Assembly: GCF_009183655.1 (NCBI RefSeq)
Contig: NZ_WEIO01000001.1
Location: forward strand, 310,001 to 374,000
DNA: 64,000 nucleotides
DNA from: Bacillus aerolatus
GTDB lineage: Bacteria > Bacillota > Bacilli > Bacillales > Domibacillaceae
Direction: 5' to 3'
Shown here: piece by piece, positions 17,018 to 27,199 of the stretch
Position numbering within the stretch: the first letter of the stretch is position 1
Layout: each line of letters begins with the position of its first letter
Made by a program: the position numbers and the translations under genes
Notes under the pieces: model-generated
Seen by the model: the letters and a program-made list of their open reading frames with translations, nothing else
What the model was told of the DNA's origin: nothing
The model's database searches: none

Positions 17018-17680
17018 ATGATCGAAATGGGAATGTATTTACTGCTAGTATCAACGGACGCTGAAGGGGAAGAAGAGCGTTATCGCTGTCGGGTGGCAGA
17101 TATAGATGAAGGCCACATACTAATTGATTATCCAGTGAAAATAAAAACAAACCGTTCCACTTTTTTTGTAGATGGCATGCAGCTTTCCGCTGAATTTATC
17201 GATCCGAAATCTTCTTCGGCTGTGTACACATTTAACACGGAAGTGATCGGCCGGACGAAAAGAGAAATCCCGCTGTTACTTCTCCACGACCCGGGAAAGG
17301 ATAAATACGAGCGGATCCAGCGCCGTAAATTTGTGCGTTTGCAATCACCGGTCAATGCTGCGATTTACTTGAATAATAAACCTCCTTTTACGGCAGCGAC
17401 CGAGGATATCAGTGCTGGAGGAATAGCTATAGCGCTGCCGGAAGGGGTAGAAGCGGAATACGGAGATTCAGGCCGCGTTTTCCTTTCTGTCCCTATGCAG
17501 TCAAGTGAACATCATTATTTTGAAATAGCCGGCAAGGTCGTAAGGACACGAACGGATCATACCAACCGGACCATTGTTTCTATCGAATTTACTGATTTGC
17601 GAGAGCACGAACAACAAGTTTTATTGCGTTTTTGTTTTGAATGCCAGCTCATGATGAAAAGAAAAGGACTTGTTCAATGA
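17018..17680 (+). CDS. ypfA: PilZ-domain c-di-GMP receptor YpfA/MotI
   Basis: This protein of about 220 residues has an N-terminal YcgR-like domain and a C-terminal PilZ domain. The c-di-GMP-binding signature is complete: RRKFVR (RxxxR, about residues 101-106) and DISAGGIAI (D/NxSxxG). In B. subtilis this protein acts as a clutch on the flagellar motor when c-di-GMP is high. The ATG at 17018 follows AGGTGGGTGG with good spacing; the frame extends 35 codons upstream but those residues do not look like the family. Confidence 0.87.
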   Translation: MIEMGMYLLLVSTDAEGEEERYRCRVADIDEGHILIDYPVKIKTNRSTFFVDGMQLSAEFIDPKSSSAVYTFNTEVIGRTKREIPLLLLHDPGKDKYERIQRRKFVRLQSPVNAAIYLNNKPPFTAATEDISAGGIAIALPEGVEAEYGDSGRVFLSVPMQSSEHHYFEIAGKVVRTRTDHTNRTIVSIEFTDLREHEQQVLLRFCFECQLMMKRKGLVQ

Positions 17681-17681
17681 C

Positions 17682-17709
17682 TCCTGCCAAACGGCGGGGG
17701 TTTTTTTTG
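17682..17709 (+). terminator. Intrinsic terminator after ypfA
   Basis: CCTGCC and GGCGGG pair (one wobble), followed by eight T. Confidence 0.7.
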
Positions 17710-17768
17710 AAGAATATCCTCTCGTCGTGTGATAGAATAAGGAGAAAAAATGTGTAGAAGGTGAAAGC

Positions 17769-18449
17769 ATGCAAAAACAAATTCAAATAGCAATAGACGG
17801 ACCGGCTGCCGCCGGCAAAAGCACAGTGGCGAAAATTATTGCTGAAAAACTATCTTATATTTACATTGATACAGGAGCGATGTACCGGGCTCTCACTTAC
17901 AAAGCCATTCAAACAAAGGCTGACTTTGAAAATGAAGAGCAGCTGCTGCAATTGCTTTACGAATCAACCATTGACTTAAAGCCGGGAGAAAACGGCCAGC
18001 AAGTTTTTCTCGATCAAAAAAAGGTGACAAATGAAATAAGAACAAATGAAGTAACGAATAACGTATCTTTTGTAGCCAAGCATGCACTCGTGCGTAAAGA
18101 AATGGTGAAGCGCCAGCAAGTATTCGCCGAGCAAGGCGGAGTGGTTATGGACGGCCGTGACATCGGTACCCATGTGCTCCCGCAGGCGGAAGTGAAAATT
18201 TTCTTGAAAGCAAGCACAGAAGAAAGAGCGAAAAGAAGGCATTTAGAAAATATTTCTAAAGGATTTTCATCAAATATAGAGAAGTTAAGAGAAGAGATTA
18301 CTCTTCGCGACAAAATTGACTCGGAGCGGGAAGCGGCCCCGCTGAAAAAAGCGGAGGATGCGATAGAAATGGACACGACATCTTTATCAATTGCAGATGT
18401 TGTCGATCAAATTATGTCCATTGCAGAAGAAAGGATAAAGGCATGGTAA
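17769..18449 (+). CDS. cmk: Cytidylate kinase
   Basis: This 226-residue enzyme phosphorylates CMP and dCMP using ATP. The Walker A loop GPAAAGKST is at residues 11-19. It is followed by [12 protein letters not shown], the substrate loop [11 protein letters not shown] and a lid-like [11 protein letters not shown]. The size fits the Bacillus enzyme. A ribosome site GAAGGTGAAA precedes the ATG. An extended -10-like TGATAGAAT (about 17729-17737) is upstream. The stop overlaps the acyltransferase gene by 7 nt. Confidence 0.95.
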   Translation: MQKQIQIAIDGPAAAGKSTVAKIIAEKLSYIYIDTGAMYRALTYKAIQTKADFENEEQLLQLLYESTIDLKPGENGQQVFLDQKKVTNEIRTNEVTNNVSFVAKHALVRKEMVKRQQVFAEQGGVVMDGRDIGTHVLPQAEVKIFLKASTEERAKRRHLENISKGFSSNIEKLREEITLRDKIDSEREAAPLKKAEDAIEMDTTSLSIADVVDQIMSIAEERIKAW

Positions 18450-19027
18450 CATTTTATTCAATCGCCAGAACAGTCGTGAAATCTATTTTAATGCCGCTGT
18501 ACCGCATAGAAGTGCATGGCAGAGAACATTTTCCGAAAGAAGGCGGTGTGCTTCTGTGCAGCAACCATATCGATAATCTGGACCCCCCTGTTGTAGGAAT
18601 TACAGCTCCACGGCCCATTTTATTTATGGCAAAAGAAGAGTTGTTTAAAGTCCCCGTTTTTGGGAAAATGTTAACTAACTTGAATGCATTCCCAGTAAAA
18701 AGAGGGATGAGTGACAGAGAAGCTCTCCGAAAAGGACTTAAATTTTTGAAAGAAGGGAAAGTACTCGGACTTTTCCCTGAAGGAACCCGTTCAAAAACAG
18801 GTGAAATCGGCCGGGGACTGGCAGGCGCGGGATTCTTTGCTTTACGCACGGATGCCTACGTTGTTCCTTGTGTGATCGTCGGGCCTTATAAAATGCTCGG
18901 CAAACTGAAAGTCGTTTACGGCCCCCCCATCGACATGGAAGAGCTGCGCAGCCGAAAAGCAAGTGCTGAAGAAACAACAGAAGTAATTATGTCCCACATT
19001 CGGAAGTTAAGAGAGGACTATTGCTAA
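18443..19027 (+). CDS. plsC: 1-acyl-sn-glycerol-3-phosphate acyltransferase (PlsC family)
   Basis: The enzyme has 194 residues and transfers an acyl chain to lysophosphatidate in phospholipid synthesis. Family motifs are [10 protein letters not shown] (HxxxxD catalytic), FPVKRG, and [11 protein letters not shown] (substrate binding). It is membrane-associated, with a hydrophobic N-terminal stretch. It overlaps cmk by 7 nt, so the two are coupled. The cmk-plsC-ypfD order is common in Bacilli. Confidence 0.92.
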   Translation: MVTFYSIARTVVKSILMPLYRIEVHGREHFPKEGGVLLCSNHIDNLDPPVVGITAPRPILFMAKEELFKVPVFGKMLTNLNAFPVKRGMSDREALRKGLKFLKEGKVLGLFPEGTRSKTGEIGRGLAGAGFFALRTDAYVVPCVIVGPYKMLGKLKVVYGPPIDMEELRSRKASAEETTEVIMSHIRKLREDYC

Positions 19028-19126
19028 ATACTTACTGCTTGACAAATGACGGCAATTGTTAGAAGTTAATAGAAAGAATATTTTATCAAATGAATGTAAG
19101 CAGTTCTGTATTAAGGAGGAGTACAT

Positions 19127-20272
19127 ATGACAGAGGATATGAACCAAACTGAAGTGAATAACTACGAAGTAGGCGATAAAGTCCAAGCTACTGTAGTGAA
19201 AGTCGAAGAAAAGCAAGTGCAAGTTGAAATTGAAGGAAGTAAAAAAGACGGCATTATCCCAATTAGTGAACTTTCCAGCTTGCACGTGGAAAAAGCAACC
19301 GATGTAGTGAAAGAAGGCGACAAGCTTGAGCTTCAAGTAACAAAAGAAGAAGATGATCTATATGTTCTTTCCAAGCGCAAAGCAGATGCAGAAAAAGCGT
19401 GGGAAGAAATGACAAGCCGTTTTGAAAACGGAGAAGTGTTTGAAGCGGAAGTAAAAGAAGTGGTCAAAGGCGGTCTCGTCGTTGATCTTGGCATCCGCGG
19501 ATTCATTCCTGCTTCACTTGTCGAAGATCACTATGTGGAAGACTTTGAAGACTACAAAGGGAAAACGATGAGCTTTAAAATCGTTGAACTGGAACAAGAC
19601 AAAAATCGTTTAATTTTATCGCATCGCGCAGTGATCGACATGCAAAAATCAGAAAACAAGAAAAAAGTGCTTTCTGAAATTGAAGCAGGCGATGTTCTTG
19701 AAGGGAAAGTCCAGCGCCTGACTGACTTTGGCGCCTTCGTTGATATTGGCGGCGTAGATGGCCTTGTCCACATCTCCCAGCTTTCCCATGAACATGTGGA
19801 AAAACCATCCGATGTTATTCAGGAAGGCCAGGATGTGAAAGTGAAAGTGCTGTCTGTTGACCGTGACAGCGAAAGAATTTCTTTATCTATTAAAGAAACG
19901 CTCCCTGGACCTTGGTCTGATATTGCTGAAAAAGCCCCTATAGGAGCTGAGCTGACAGGTACAGTCAAGCGCCTCGTTTCTTATGGCGCCTTTGTGGAAG
20001 TGTTCCCTGGAGTCGAGGGATTAGTTCACATCTCTCAAATCTCCAATAAACATATTGGTACGCCGCATGAAGTGCTGCAAGAAGGCCAGGAAGTAAAAGT
20101 AAAAGTACTTGATGTAAACGAACAAGAAAACCGTCTTTCACTGAGTATGAAACAATTTGAAGACCAGTCCCAGCAGGCGAATGAATCGTACAGCATGCCT
20201 GAGGAAAGCACTGGCTTCCAGCTTGGCGAAATGATTGGCGATAAATTAAAAGGCTTAAAAAGAGAAGAATAA
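19127..20272 (+). CDS. ypfD: S1-domain RNA-binding protein YpfD (ribosomal protein S1 homologue)
   Basis: This 381-residue protein has four S1 repeats (about residues 14-85, 98-170, 185-255 and 270-340). Each has a [13 protein letters not shown] or GGLVVDLG-like core, and the last two have [19 protein letters not shown] and [20 protein letters not shown]. Gram-positive S1 homologues have four repeats and not the six of E. coli S1, and are often not stably ribosome-bound. A very strong ribosome site (TAAGGAGGAG) precedes the ATG, suggesting high expression. Confidence 0.94.
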   Translation: MTEDMNQTEVNNYEVGDKVQATVVKVEEKQVQVEIEGSKKDGIIPISELSSLHVEKATDVVKEGDKLELQVTKEEDDLYVLSKRKADAEKAWEEMTSRFENGEVFEAEVKEVVKGGLVVDLGIRGFIPASLVEDHYVEDFEDYKGKTMSFKIVELEQDKNRLILSHRAVIDMQKSENKKKVLSEIEAGDVLEGKVQRLTDFGAFVDIGGVDGLVHISQLSHEHVEKPSDVIQEGQDVKVKVLSVDRDSERISLSIKETLPGPWSDIAEKAPIGAELTGTVKRLVSYGAFVEVFPGVEGLVHISQISNKHIGTPHEVLQEGQEVKVKVLDVNEQENRLSLSMKQFEDQSQQANESYSMPEESTGFQLGEMIGDKLKGLKREE

Positions 20273-20285
20273 TTAACATGCGAAG

Positions 20286-20322
20286 TTCGGATCTGTTCAT
20301 ATAGATCCGTTCTTCTGCTTTT
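20286..20322 (+). terminator. Possible terminator after ypfD
   Basis: CGGATCT and AGATCCG form a 7-bp stem with an 8-nt loop. The following T-rich stretch is interrupted, so termination may be partial. Confidence 0.5.
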
Positions 20323-20348
20323 ATTGAATAAGGAAACGGTGATATACA

Positions 20349-21407
20349 GTGACGAGGGCACAAAGAAAACGGGATCATATCCAATATGCACTTTCAACAG
20401 GTCAAAGCAGACAAACGGGCCTCGATGATGTCGAGTTTGTTCATCAAAGCTTCCCCAACACTGCACTTGAAGATATATCTATTCAAACGGAAATAGGCGG
20501 ACTTCTCTTAAGTTCGCCTGTTTTTATCAACGCGATGACAGGGGGTGGGGGACAGGAAACAGAGAAGATCAACGGCCAGCTTGCTTTAGCGGCAAAAGAA
20601 GCGGGAGTGGCAATGGCGGTTGGATCACAAATGTCTGCCCTTAAAAACCGGGAGGAAAGACGTTCATTCACTGTTGTCCGCAAGCAAAACCCCGATGGAA
20701 TAATCATGGCGAACCTTGGAAGTGAAGCAACGGTAGATCAGGCGGAAGCGGCCGTTGATATGCTCGAGGCAAATGCGCTGCAGATCCACTTAAATGTTAT
20801 ACAAGAATTGGCTATGCCGGAAGGAGACAGAAACTTCAAAGGCGCATTGGAGAGGATCGGGATCATCGCAGAAAAGCTGGCTGTACCGGTCATCGTCAAA
20901 GAAACAGGGTTCGGTTTTGGGAAGGAAGCGGCCGGGAAACTAGCGGAACTGCCGGTAGCTGCAGTAGATGTCGGCGGGTTTGGCGGCACGAACTTCGCGG
21001 CCGTTGAAAATGAACGGCGGACAAAAGCGCTTGCTTACTTTAACAACTGGGGTATTCCCACAGCGGCAGCAATAGTGGAGTGTAAGACAGAAGCAGGACA
21101 TATGGACGTTATTGCTTCAGGGGGCATTCAGAACAGCCTTGATGTTGCAAAGTCGCTTGCACTCGGGGCAAATGCAGTTGGAATGGCGGGTCTGCTGCTG
21201 AACGTATTGATGGAAAAAGGACCAGAAGCTTTATTCACAGAACTCTCCTCCTTGCACGAAGATTTAAGGATGATTATGTGTGCGCTCGGGGCGAATGAAG
21301 TGGCCGATCTTCATAAAGCACCAATTATTATTCAAGGTGATACGTATCACCGGCTTCATTTGCGTGGGTGTCATCCAGCTAAATTTAGTCAAAGGTGTCA
21401 AGAATGA
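20349..21407 (+). CDS. fni: Isopentenyl-diphosphate delta-isomerase, type 2 (Fni)
   Basis: This 352-residue FMN- and NADPH-dependent isomerase interconverts isopentenyl and dimethylallyl diphosphate. Signatures are the N-terminal QRKRDHIQYAL, INAMTGGGG, MAVGSQMSAL and the FMN phosphate-binding VDVGGFGGTNFAAVENERR, ASGGI and ALGANAVGMAG. The GTG start at 20349 follows AAGGAAACGGTG. The product feeds hepS/hepT and other polyprenyl synthesis. Confidence 0.94.
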   Translation: MTRAQRKRDHIQYALSTGQSRQTGLDDVEFVHQSFPNTALEDISIQTEIGGLLLSSPVFINAMTGGGGQETEKINGQLALAAKEAGVAMAVGSQMSALKNREERRSFTVVRKQNPDGIIMANLGSEATVDQAEAAVDMLEANALQIHLNVIQELAMPEGDRNFKGALERIGIIAEKLAVPVIVKETGFGFGKEAAGKLAELPVAAVDVGGFGGTNFAAVENERRTKALAYFNNWGIPTAAAIVECKTEAGHMDVIASGGIQNSLDVAKSLALGANAVGMAGLLLNVLMEKGPEALFTELSSLHEDLRMIMCALGANEVADLHKAPIIIQGDTYHRLHLRGCHPAKFSQRCQE

Positions 21408-21495
21408 ACGTCTAGAATCATTATTGTTTCCGGGCAGTGATGATTAAAGTTGCCTGGTGCAGGGAATATTGATAGAATAAACTAGTTCAGCAAAG

Positions 21496-21524
21496 CCCTT
21501 CTCATGCCAGAAGGGTTTTATTTG
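21496..21524 (+). terminator. Intrinsic terminator after fni
   Basis: GCCCTTCT and AGAAGGGT pair around CATGCC, followed by TTTATTT. Confidence 0.75.
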
Positions 21525-21587
21525 TACGGACGGAGAAACATAAGGATAAGAACGATAGAGAATGAATGTATGGAAAGGATGAACCAA

Positions 21588-22898
21588 ATGGTGAAACCAG
21601 TTGTCGCCATTGTTGGCCGCCCGAATGTTGGGAAATCTACCATTTTCAACCGAATAGTCGGTGAAAGGATTTCCATTGTTGAAGATATTCCAGGCGTTAC
21701 AAGAGATCGCATATACAGCTCAGGTGAATGGCTGAATAACGAATTTAATTTAATTGATACAGGCGGAATCGATATTGGGGATGAGCCGTTTTTAGAACAA
21801 ATTCGCCAGCAGGCAGAGATTGCCATTGAAGAAGCGGACGTTATTATCTTTTTAGCAAGTGGGCGGGAAGGTGTCACTTCGGCAGATGAAGAAGTGGCAA
21901 AAATATTGTACCGTTCGAAAAAACCGGTTGTTCTTGCCGTTAATAAAGTGGACAATCCCGAAATGAGAAGCCAAATTTATGACTTTTATTCGCTCGGATT
22001 TGGCGAGCCGTTTCCTATTTCAGGAGCACACGGCATCGGGCTCGGAGACATGCTTGATGCAGTGGCGAGCCATTTTTCAAAAACAGAAGAGGAAGAGTAT
22101 GATGAGGATGTTATTAAGTTCTCGTTAATCGGCCGGCCGAATGTCGGAAAATCTTCTTTAGTGAACGCTCTGCTCGGAGAAGACCGGGTGATTGTAAGCG
22201 ATATTGCCGGAACAACGAGAGATGCGACAGATTCGCCATATACGTACGAAGGCCAGGAATATGTCATTATTGACACAGCAGGTATGCGTAAAAAAGGAAA
22301 AGTATATGAAACGACAGAAAAATATAGTGTGCTTCGTGCGCTCCGTGCGATTGAGCGGTCCGATGTAGTGCTTGTCGTCATTAACGCCGAAGAAGGCATC
22401 AGAGAGCAGGATAAGCACATTGCGGGATACGCTCATGAAGCCGGCCGTGCCGTTATTATCGTCGTTAACAAGTGGGATGCGGTGGAAAAAGACGAAAAAA
22501 CGATGAAAACGTTAGAAGAAAAAATTCGCAATCACTTCTTGTTTTTAGATTATGCACCAATCGTTTTTCTGTCTGCGAAAACAAAAAAGCGGGTGCACAC
22601 ATTGCTGCCTGTCATCAACCAGGTGAGTGAAAATCACTCCATGCGCGTTCAGTCGAGTGTATTAAATGATGTAATTATGGATGCGGTGGCGATGAATCCA
22701 GCGCCGTCTGATAAAGGAAAGCGTCTAAGAATTTATTATGCGACACAGGTGGCTGTCAAGCCGCCGACATTTGTTGTTTTTGTTAATGAACCAGAGCTGA
22801 TGCATTTTTCTTATGAGCGCTTTTTACAAAATCGTATTCGTGAAGCGTTCGGGTTTGAAGGAACGCCAATCCGAATTCTCTCGCGTGCTCGAAAATAA
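21588..22898 (+). CDS. der: Ribosome biogenesis GTPase Der (EngA)
   Basis: This 436-residue protein has two tandem GTPase domains and a KH-like C-terminal domain, the same length as B. subtilis Der. Domain 1 has [13 protein letters not shown] and NKVD; domain 2 has [14 protein letters not shown] and NKWD. Der is essential for 50S subunit maturation. The ATG at 21588 gives the canonical start [12 protein letters not shown] and is 8 nt after AAAGGA; the frame is open 28 codons further upstream. Confidence 0.97.
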   Translation: MVKPVVAIVGRPNVGKSTIFNRIVGERISIVEDIPGVTRDRIYSSGEWLNNEFNLIDTGGIDIGDEPFLEQIRQQAEIAIEEADVIIFLASGREGVTSADEEVAKILYRSKKPVVLAVNKVDNPEMRSQIYDFYSLGFGEPFPISGAHGIGLGDMLDAVASHFSKTEEEEYDEDVIKFSLIGRPNVGKSSLVNALLGEDRVIVSDIAGTTRDATDSPYTYEGQEYVIIDTAGMRKKGKVYETTEKYSVLRALRAIERSDVVLVVINAEEGIREQDKHIAGYAHEAGRAVIIVVNKWDAVEKDEKTMKTLEEKIRNHFLFLDYAPIVFLSAKTKKRVHTLLPVINQVSENHSMRVQSSVLNDVIMDAVAMNPAPSDKGKRLRIYYATQVAVKPPTFVVFVNEPELMHFSYERFLQNRIREAFGFEGTPIRILSRARK

Positions 22899-22918
22899 AG
22901 AAAAGCTGGTGAGTATGT

Positions 22919-23974
22919 ATGGAAAACAAAGTGAAAGTTGCGGTAATTGGCGCCGGAAGCTGGGGGACTGCTCTGGCTATTGTCCTCGCTGATAATGGGC
23001 ATGAAGTTCGCCTTTGGGCTCACAATAAAGACCGAATAAATGAAATCAATGAAAAACATACAAACAGCCAATATTTACCGGGTGTTGAATTGCCTGTTAA
23101 CATCATTGGCTCCGATTCGCTGGAAAGAGTGTTAAGCAATCTAGACATTATTGTCCTGGCTGTACCGACAAAAGCAATTCGTGAAGTGCTGCAAAAAATA
23201 AAAACAATACGCAAAGAACCTTTAACGATTATTCACGTCAGCAAAGGCATTGAACCGGATACGCTCATGCGCATATCTGAAATGATAAAAGAAGAACTGC
23301 CGGATGGGCTTCTCAGCGATATTGTTGTTCTTTCCGGTCCAAGCCATGCGGAAGAAGTGAGCTTGCGCCATCCAACAACAGTGACCGCTTCATCCGAAAA
23401 TATGAAAGCAGCGGAAAGAATTCAAGATATTTTTATGAACCAGCATTTTCGCGTGTACACAAACGCCGATGTCGTTGGCGTAGAAATCGGCGGAGCGTTA
23501 AAAAACATCATTGCCCTCGCAGCTGGAATTTCTGACGGTCTTGGGTATGGAGATAATGCCAAAGCCGCTTTAATCACGAGAGGACTGGCAGAAATTGCCC
23601 GGCTCGGCACGAAAATGGGAGCGAATCCATTAACATTTTCTGGCTTGGCAGGCATCGGCGATTTAATCGTGACTTGTACAAGCGTTCATTCCCGAAATTG
23701 GCGCGCCGGTAATTTGCTTGGAAAAGGACAAAAGCTTCAAGACGTTCTCGACAGTATGGGGATGGTAGTAGAAGGTGTCCGAACAACGAGAGCAGCCCGG
23801 CAGCTTTCCATAAAATATAATGTGGAAATGCCGATTGCTGAAGCGCTATACCGAATTTTGTTTGAAGGACAAGAGCCAAAAGAGGCCGTAGATGATTTGA
23901 TGGCCCGCATGAAAACGCATGAAATGGAAGATCTAGTCGACATCATCGAGGACCGGAGGAAAGAGGATCTATAA
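22919..23974 (+). CDS. gpsA: Glycerol-3-phosphate dehydrogenase [NAD(P)+]
   Basis: This 351-residue enzyme reduces dihydroxyacetone phosphate to sn-glycerol 3-phosphate for phospholipid synthesis. The dinucleotide motif [10 protein letters not shown] is at residues 11-20. The catalytic Lys is in [16 protein letters not shown], and [11 protein letters not shown] is also conserved. It follows der by 20 nt, the usual der-gpsA pair. Confidence 0.96.
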   Translation: MENKVKVAVIGAGSWGTALAIVLADNGHEVRLWAHNKDRINEINEKHTNSQYLPGVELPVNIIGSDSLERVLSNLDIIVLAVPTKAIREVLQKIKTIRKEPLTIIHVSKGIEPDTLMRISEMIKEELPDGLLSDIVVLSGPSHAEEVSLRHPTTVTASSENMKAAERIQDIFMNQHFRVYTNADVVGVEIGGALKNIIALAAGISDGLGYGDNAKAALITRGLAEIARLGTKMGANPLTFSGLAGIGDLIVTCTSVHSRNWRAGNLLGKGQKLQDVLDSMGMVVEGVRTTRAARQLSIKYNVEMPIAEALYRILFEGQEPKEAVDDLMARMKTHEMEDLVDIIEDRRKEDL

Positions 23975-24056
23975 AGTAAGCAGTTGAGTCAAAGTTTGCG
24001 TGCTATTCATATACTAAGACGAATAAGCCGGCATTTAACAGGCGGCGGTCGTATAA

Positions 24057-24091
24057 GCTGAAGCGGCAAAAAGCTGCTTCAGCCTTTTTTG
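24057..24091 (+). terminator. Intrinsic terminator after gpsA
   Basis: GCTGAAGCGGC and GCTGCTTCAGC pair around AAAAA, followed by six T. Confidence 0.85.
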
Positions 24092-24093
24092 CA

Positions 24094-24145
24094 GTTTGGG
24101 AAACTATAAAATAATCGTATTGTGTATAACTTTGCTGTTGTCCAC
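24094..24145 (+). repeat. Post-terminator motif copy 1
   Basis: TTTGGGAAACTATAAAATAA followed by TCGTATTGTGTATAACTTTG belongs to a motif found five times in this window (also 32081-32108, 53805-53831, 57405-57460, 62829-62887). Each copy starts a few bases after the T run of an intrinsic terminator. Confidence 0.65.
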
Positions 24146-24158
24146 TTTTTTGATCAAT

Positions 24159-24167
24159 ATGTTATAA
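24159..24167 (+). promoter_or_regulatory. Extended -10 promoter element before yphE
   Basis: TGTTATAAT is a perfect extended -10. No clear -35 at the right distance is seen. It lies about 115 nt before yphE. The rest of the gap 23975-24279 holds the gpsA terminator and the post-terminator motif. Confidence 0.5.
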
Positions 24168-24279
24168 TCATGTCGATAAAGAAGAGGTTTCACCATTTTT
24201 GCTATTTTGCGATGGATGATTCGTCTATATTCAGCTTATTTCTGTGTGCATAAAGGATAAATGAAAGGGGCAGTGAAAG

Positions 24280-24477
24280 ATGTCAACGGCCATGATGAAT
24301 ATGTGGATCTCTTTTATAGGGATGGGGCTTATGATTTTGTCGGTTTTCACCATTTATATAAGCCGGTATAAATTTAAAAATGGATTTTTAAAAGTGATTT
24401 CCGCTCTTTTAGCCTATGCTTGTATGATCATTGGCGGGCTAATAATGGTGTACATTGTATTTAGCGGTCCAGCTTGA
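24280..24477 (+). CDS. yphE: Small membrane protein YphE (DUF2768 type)
   Basis: This 65-residue protein has two hydrophobic helices (about residues 8-28 and 42-62) joined by a basic turn (SRYKFKNGFLK). It matches the small DUF2768 proteins found between gpsA and spoIVA in Bacillus. GAAAGGGGCAGTG precedes the ATG. It lies just before the yphF lipoprotein, so both are probably in one transcript. Function unknown. Confidence 0.78.
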   Translation: MSTAMMNMWISFIGMGLMILSVFTIYISRYKFKNGFLKVISALLAYACMIIGGLIMVYIVFSGPA

Positions 24478-24500
24478 AGATTGAAGGAGAGAGTCAACGA

Positions 24501-25208
24501 ATGAAAAAACTAGCAATTATACTGATGATCGTCCTGTCAGCAGCGCTTATAAGCGGGTGTATGTATCCGGAAGACCGGCGCGTGGAGAATCAAACTCCAT
24601 ATGAAGATCAAATTCAAGCCGTTCAATCCGCAGTCAACCAGTTTAAAGAAGCAAACGGCGGTATCTTGCCGATAAAAACAAAAGAAGCGGATACACCGTT
24701 GTATGAGAAATATCCGATAGATTTTAAAAAAATTGTGCCGCAATTTATGGCTGAGCCGCCCGGGAATGCTTTTGAATCTGGCGGGATTTTTCAGTATGCG
24801 CTCGTAGACGTAGAAAAAAATCCTACCGTTAAATTAATTGATCTGCGGATGGCCGAACAAATCAGAGACATTAAAATGCGCATTCGAGCACAAGGGTACC
24901 CACCTTTTAAAAAGGATATAGCTAATAATGTGTACACGTTAAATTTTAAAAAACTCGGATATAAAGAGGAGCCTTACGTTGTCAGTCCATACACGAACCA
25001 CAACTTGCCGTTTGTCGTATCAGGAGACGGCAACATATACGTGGACTACAGCAGCGATTTATACACAGCTCTTAAAAAATCAGGCAAGAAAGTAAAGGAA
25101 GGGGAAGATATTAGACCGCTTCTTTTAAAAGATTCTTCTTTTGCACCTGCTTTTTCTCTTCCTTATACAGTAAACGATCAAAATGAACCCATTTTTATGG
25201 TGAAATAA
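24501..25208 (+). CDS. yphF: Lipoprotein YphF
   Basis: This 235-residue exported protein has a lipoprotein signal: a basic start, a hydrophobic stretch (residues 4-18) and a lipobox LISGC with the modified Cys near residue 20. The mature part has no enzymatic motif that I recognise. The ATG at 24501 is preceded by GAAGGAGAGAG. Its place after yphE and before spoIVA matches B. subtilis yphF. Function unknown. Confidence 0.8.
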   Translation: MKKLAIILMIVLSAALISGCMYPEDRRVENQTPYEDQIQAVQSAVNQFKEANGGILPIKTKEADTPLYEKYPIDFKKIVPQFMAEPPGNAFESGGIFQYALVDVEKNPTVKLIDLRMAEQIRDIKMRIRAQGYPPFKKDIANNVYTLNFKKLGYKEEPYVVSPYTNHNLPFVVSGDGNIYVDYSSDLYTALKKSGKKVKEGEDIRPLLLKDSSFAPAFSLPYTVNDQNEPIFMVK

Positions 25209-25217
25209 ATAAATGAT

Positions 25218-25338
25218 AGAGGGTGTCTCAAAAGCAAAGAGCCCGGCATCTCCAGCTCCGTATATAGTATGAAATCTTCGATTATCTACTATATGCGGAT
25301 GTACAAGGGAGGAGCCAGGCACTTATGAGACACCTCTT
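25218..25338. mobile_element. Miniature inverted-repeat element (about 120 nt)
   Basis: The ends AGAGGGTGTCTCAAAAG and CTTATGAGACACCTCT are inverted repeats. The next arms (GCCCGGCATCTCC and GGAGGAGCCAGGC) pair imperfectly. The centre is its own palindrome (CCGTATATAGTA, 17 nt, TACTATATGCGG). There is no coding capacity. A degraded relative lies at 2958-3037. The TGTCTCA ends resemble those of some insertion sequence families, but I cannot assign one. It sits between yphF and the spoIVA promoter and may terminate yphF transcripts. Confidence 0.65.
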
Positions 25339-25363
25339 TTCTTTTTACAGGAATATTTTCAGT

Positions 25364-25392
25364 CATATAAGAGCAGGACAACATCATACAAT
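25364..25392 (+). promoter_or_regulatory. Sigma-E promoter of spoIVA
   Basis: TCATATA (25364-25369 plus one base) and a perfect -10, CATACAAT (25385-25392), are separated by 15 nt. It lies about 60 nt before the spoIVA start. spoIVA is known to be transcribed by sigma-E in the mother cell. Confidence 0.8.
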
Positions 25393-25452
25393 TTACTGTA
25401 TGAATGATGCCACTAATAAAAAGAGCACTCAATAAAGTCGGGAGGGAATTAC

Positions 25453-26931
25453 TTGGAAAAAGCAGATATTTTTAAAGATATAGCTGAACGGACAGGAGGA
25501 GATATTTATTTAGGAGTTGTTGGTGCGGTCCGTACGGGAAAATCCACGTTCATTAAAAAATTTATGGAACTGCTTGTTCTTCCTAATATAGACAATGAAG
25601 CGGAAAAAGCAAGAGCATTAGATGAATTGCCTCAAAGTGCGGCAGGTAAGCAAATTATGACGACAGAGCCGAAGTTTGTGCCCAATCAAGCGATTTCGAT
25701 CAACGTAGATGAGGGACTTTCTGTGAATGTCCGTCTCGTTGATTGCGTCGGCTATGTCATTCCTGGAGCGAAAGGGTATGAAGATGAAAATGGGCCGAGA
25801 ATGATTCATACACCTTGGTTTGAAGAGCCGATTCCCTTTCATGAAGCGGCTGAAATCGGCACGCGCAAAGTGATTCAAGAACATTCAACGATCGGCGTAT
25901 TGATCACGACAGATGGCACGGTCGGAGAACTTCCGAGAAGCAATTATTTAGAAGCGGAAGAACGTCTCGTTGAAGAACTGAAAGAAGTAGGCAAACCGTT
26001 TATTATGATCGTCAATTCAGCCCGGCCTTATCACCCGGAAACAGACAGTCTCCGCGATAGTCTAGCTGAGAAATATGACATTCCGGTAGTAGCCATGTCT
26101 GTTGAGAGCATGAGAGAGACAGATGTTATGAATGTGCTGCGGGAAGCGCTGTTTGAATTTCCTGTACACGAAGTAAATGTGAACTTGCCGGGATGGGTGA
26201 TGGTACTGAAAGAAAGTCACTGGCTGCGCGGACATTATCAAGAAGCGATTAAAGAAACAGTGCAAGATATTAAGCGTCTGCGGGATGTCGATCGCGTAGT
26301 CGGGCAGTTTGACGAATATGAATTTATCGAAAATGCAGGGCTTGCGGGCATGGATATGGGGCAGGGTGTAGCTGAAATTGATTTATTTGCTCCCGATGAG
26401 TTATATGATCGAGTATTAAAAGAAGTAGTTGGAGTGGAAGTTCGCGGGAAAGACCACTTGCTCGAATTAATGCAGGAATTCGCCAACGCCAAATCAGAGT
26501 ATGATCAAGTAGCTGATGCATTGCGTATGGTAAGGCAGACGGGCTATGGCGTTGCGGCTCCATCTCTTGCCGATATGAGCCTGGATGAACCGGAAATCAT
26601 TAGGCAAGGATCACGATTTGGTGTGCGTTTAAAGGCCGTAGCTCCATCGATTCATATGATTAAAGTCGATGTCGAATCGGAATTTGCTCCAATTATCGGA
26701 ACGGAAAAACAAAGCGAAGAACTCGTCCGCTATTTAATGCAAGACTTTGAAGATGATCCGCTGTCTATCTGGAACTCTGATATCTTTGGACGGAATTTAA
26801 GTTCCATCGTGCGGGAAGGTATACAAGGCAAGCTATCTCTCATGCCTGAAAATGCTAGATATAAATTAAAAGAAACCCTTGAACGAATCATTAATGAAGG
26901 TTCAGGGGGCATGATTGCCATTATATTATGA
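25453..26931 (+). CDS. spoIVA: Spore coat morphogenetic ATPase SpoIVA
   Basis: This 492-residue protein polymerises on the forespore surface, using ATP hydrolysis, to form the basement layer of the coat. The Walker A motif is GAVRTGKST (about residues 24-32). The central and C-terminal domains follow with the expected length. The far C-terminus INEGSGGMIAIIL is the conserved tail needed for localisation. The start is TTG at 25453, after TCGGGAGGGAATTAC, which is a strong ribosome site. Confidence 0.97.
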   Translation: MEKADIFKDIAERTGGDIYLGVVGAVRTGKSTFIKKFMELLVLPNIDNEAEKARALDELPQSAAGKQIMTTEPKFVPNQAISINVDEGLSVNVRLVDCVGYVIPGAKGYEDENGPRMIHTPWFEEPIPFHEAAEIGTRKVIQEHSTIGVLITTDGTVGELPRSNYLEAEERLVEELKEVGKPFIMIVNSARPYHPETDSLRDSLAEKYDIPVVAMSVESMRETDVMNVLREALFEFPVHEVNVNLPGWVMVLKESHWLRGHYQEAIKETVQDIKRLRDVDRVVGQFDEYEFIENAGLAGMDMGQGVAEIDLFAPDELYDRVLKEVVGVEVRGKDHLLELMQEFANAKSEYDQVADALRMVRQTGYGVAAPSLADMSLDEPEIIRQGSRFGVRLKAVAPSIHMIKVDVESEFAPIIGTEKQSEELVRYLMQDFEDDPLSIWNSDIFGRNLSSIVREGIQGKLSLMPENARYKLKETLERIINEGSGGMIAIIL

Positions 26932-26943
26932 ACACATATTTGC

Positions 26944-26974
26944 AGACTCTCTTCATCGTGGGGAGTCTTTTTTG
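26944..26974 (+). terminator. Intrinsic terminator after spoIVA
   Basis: AGACTCTC and GGGGAGTCT pair (one wobble) and are followed by TTTTTT. Confidence 0.75.
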
Positions 26975-27199
26975 CTTTTTTTTGTCCTAAAGCTAGAAAG
27001 AATGGCAATTCTTAAGGGATTCTGCTTGATATGACATTTCTTATGTGATAATCTTTTAACAGAATTAATGTGTAAAAACATTGATTTAAAAGCTTTTTCC
27101 GTTTGTATGTATAAAAATTAGGAAAATGGCTTACGAATGAAAGTAATAGTGTAAAATACAGACTTTCGTTGAAACCCCCTTTGGGAGGAGGTGAATGGC

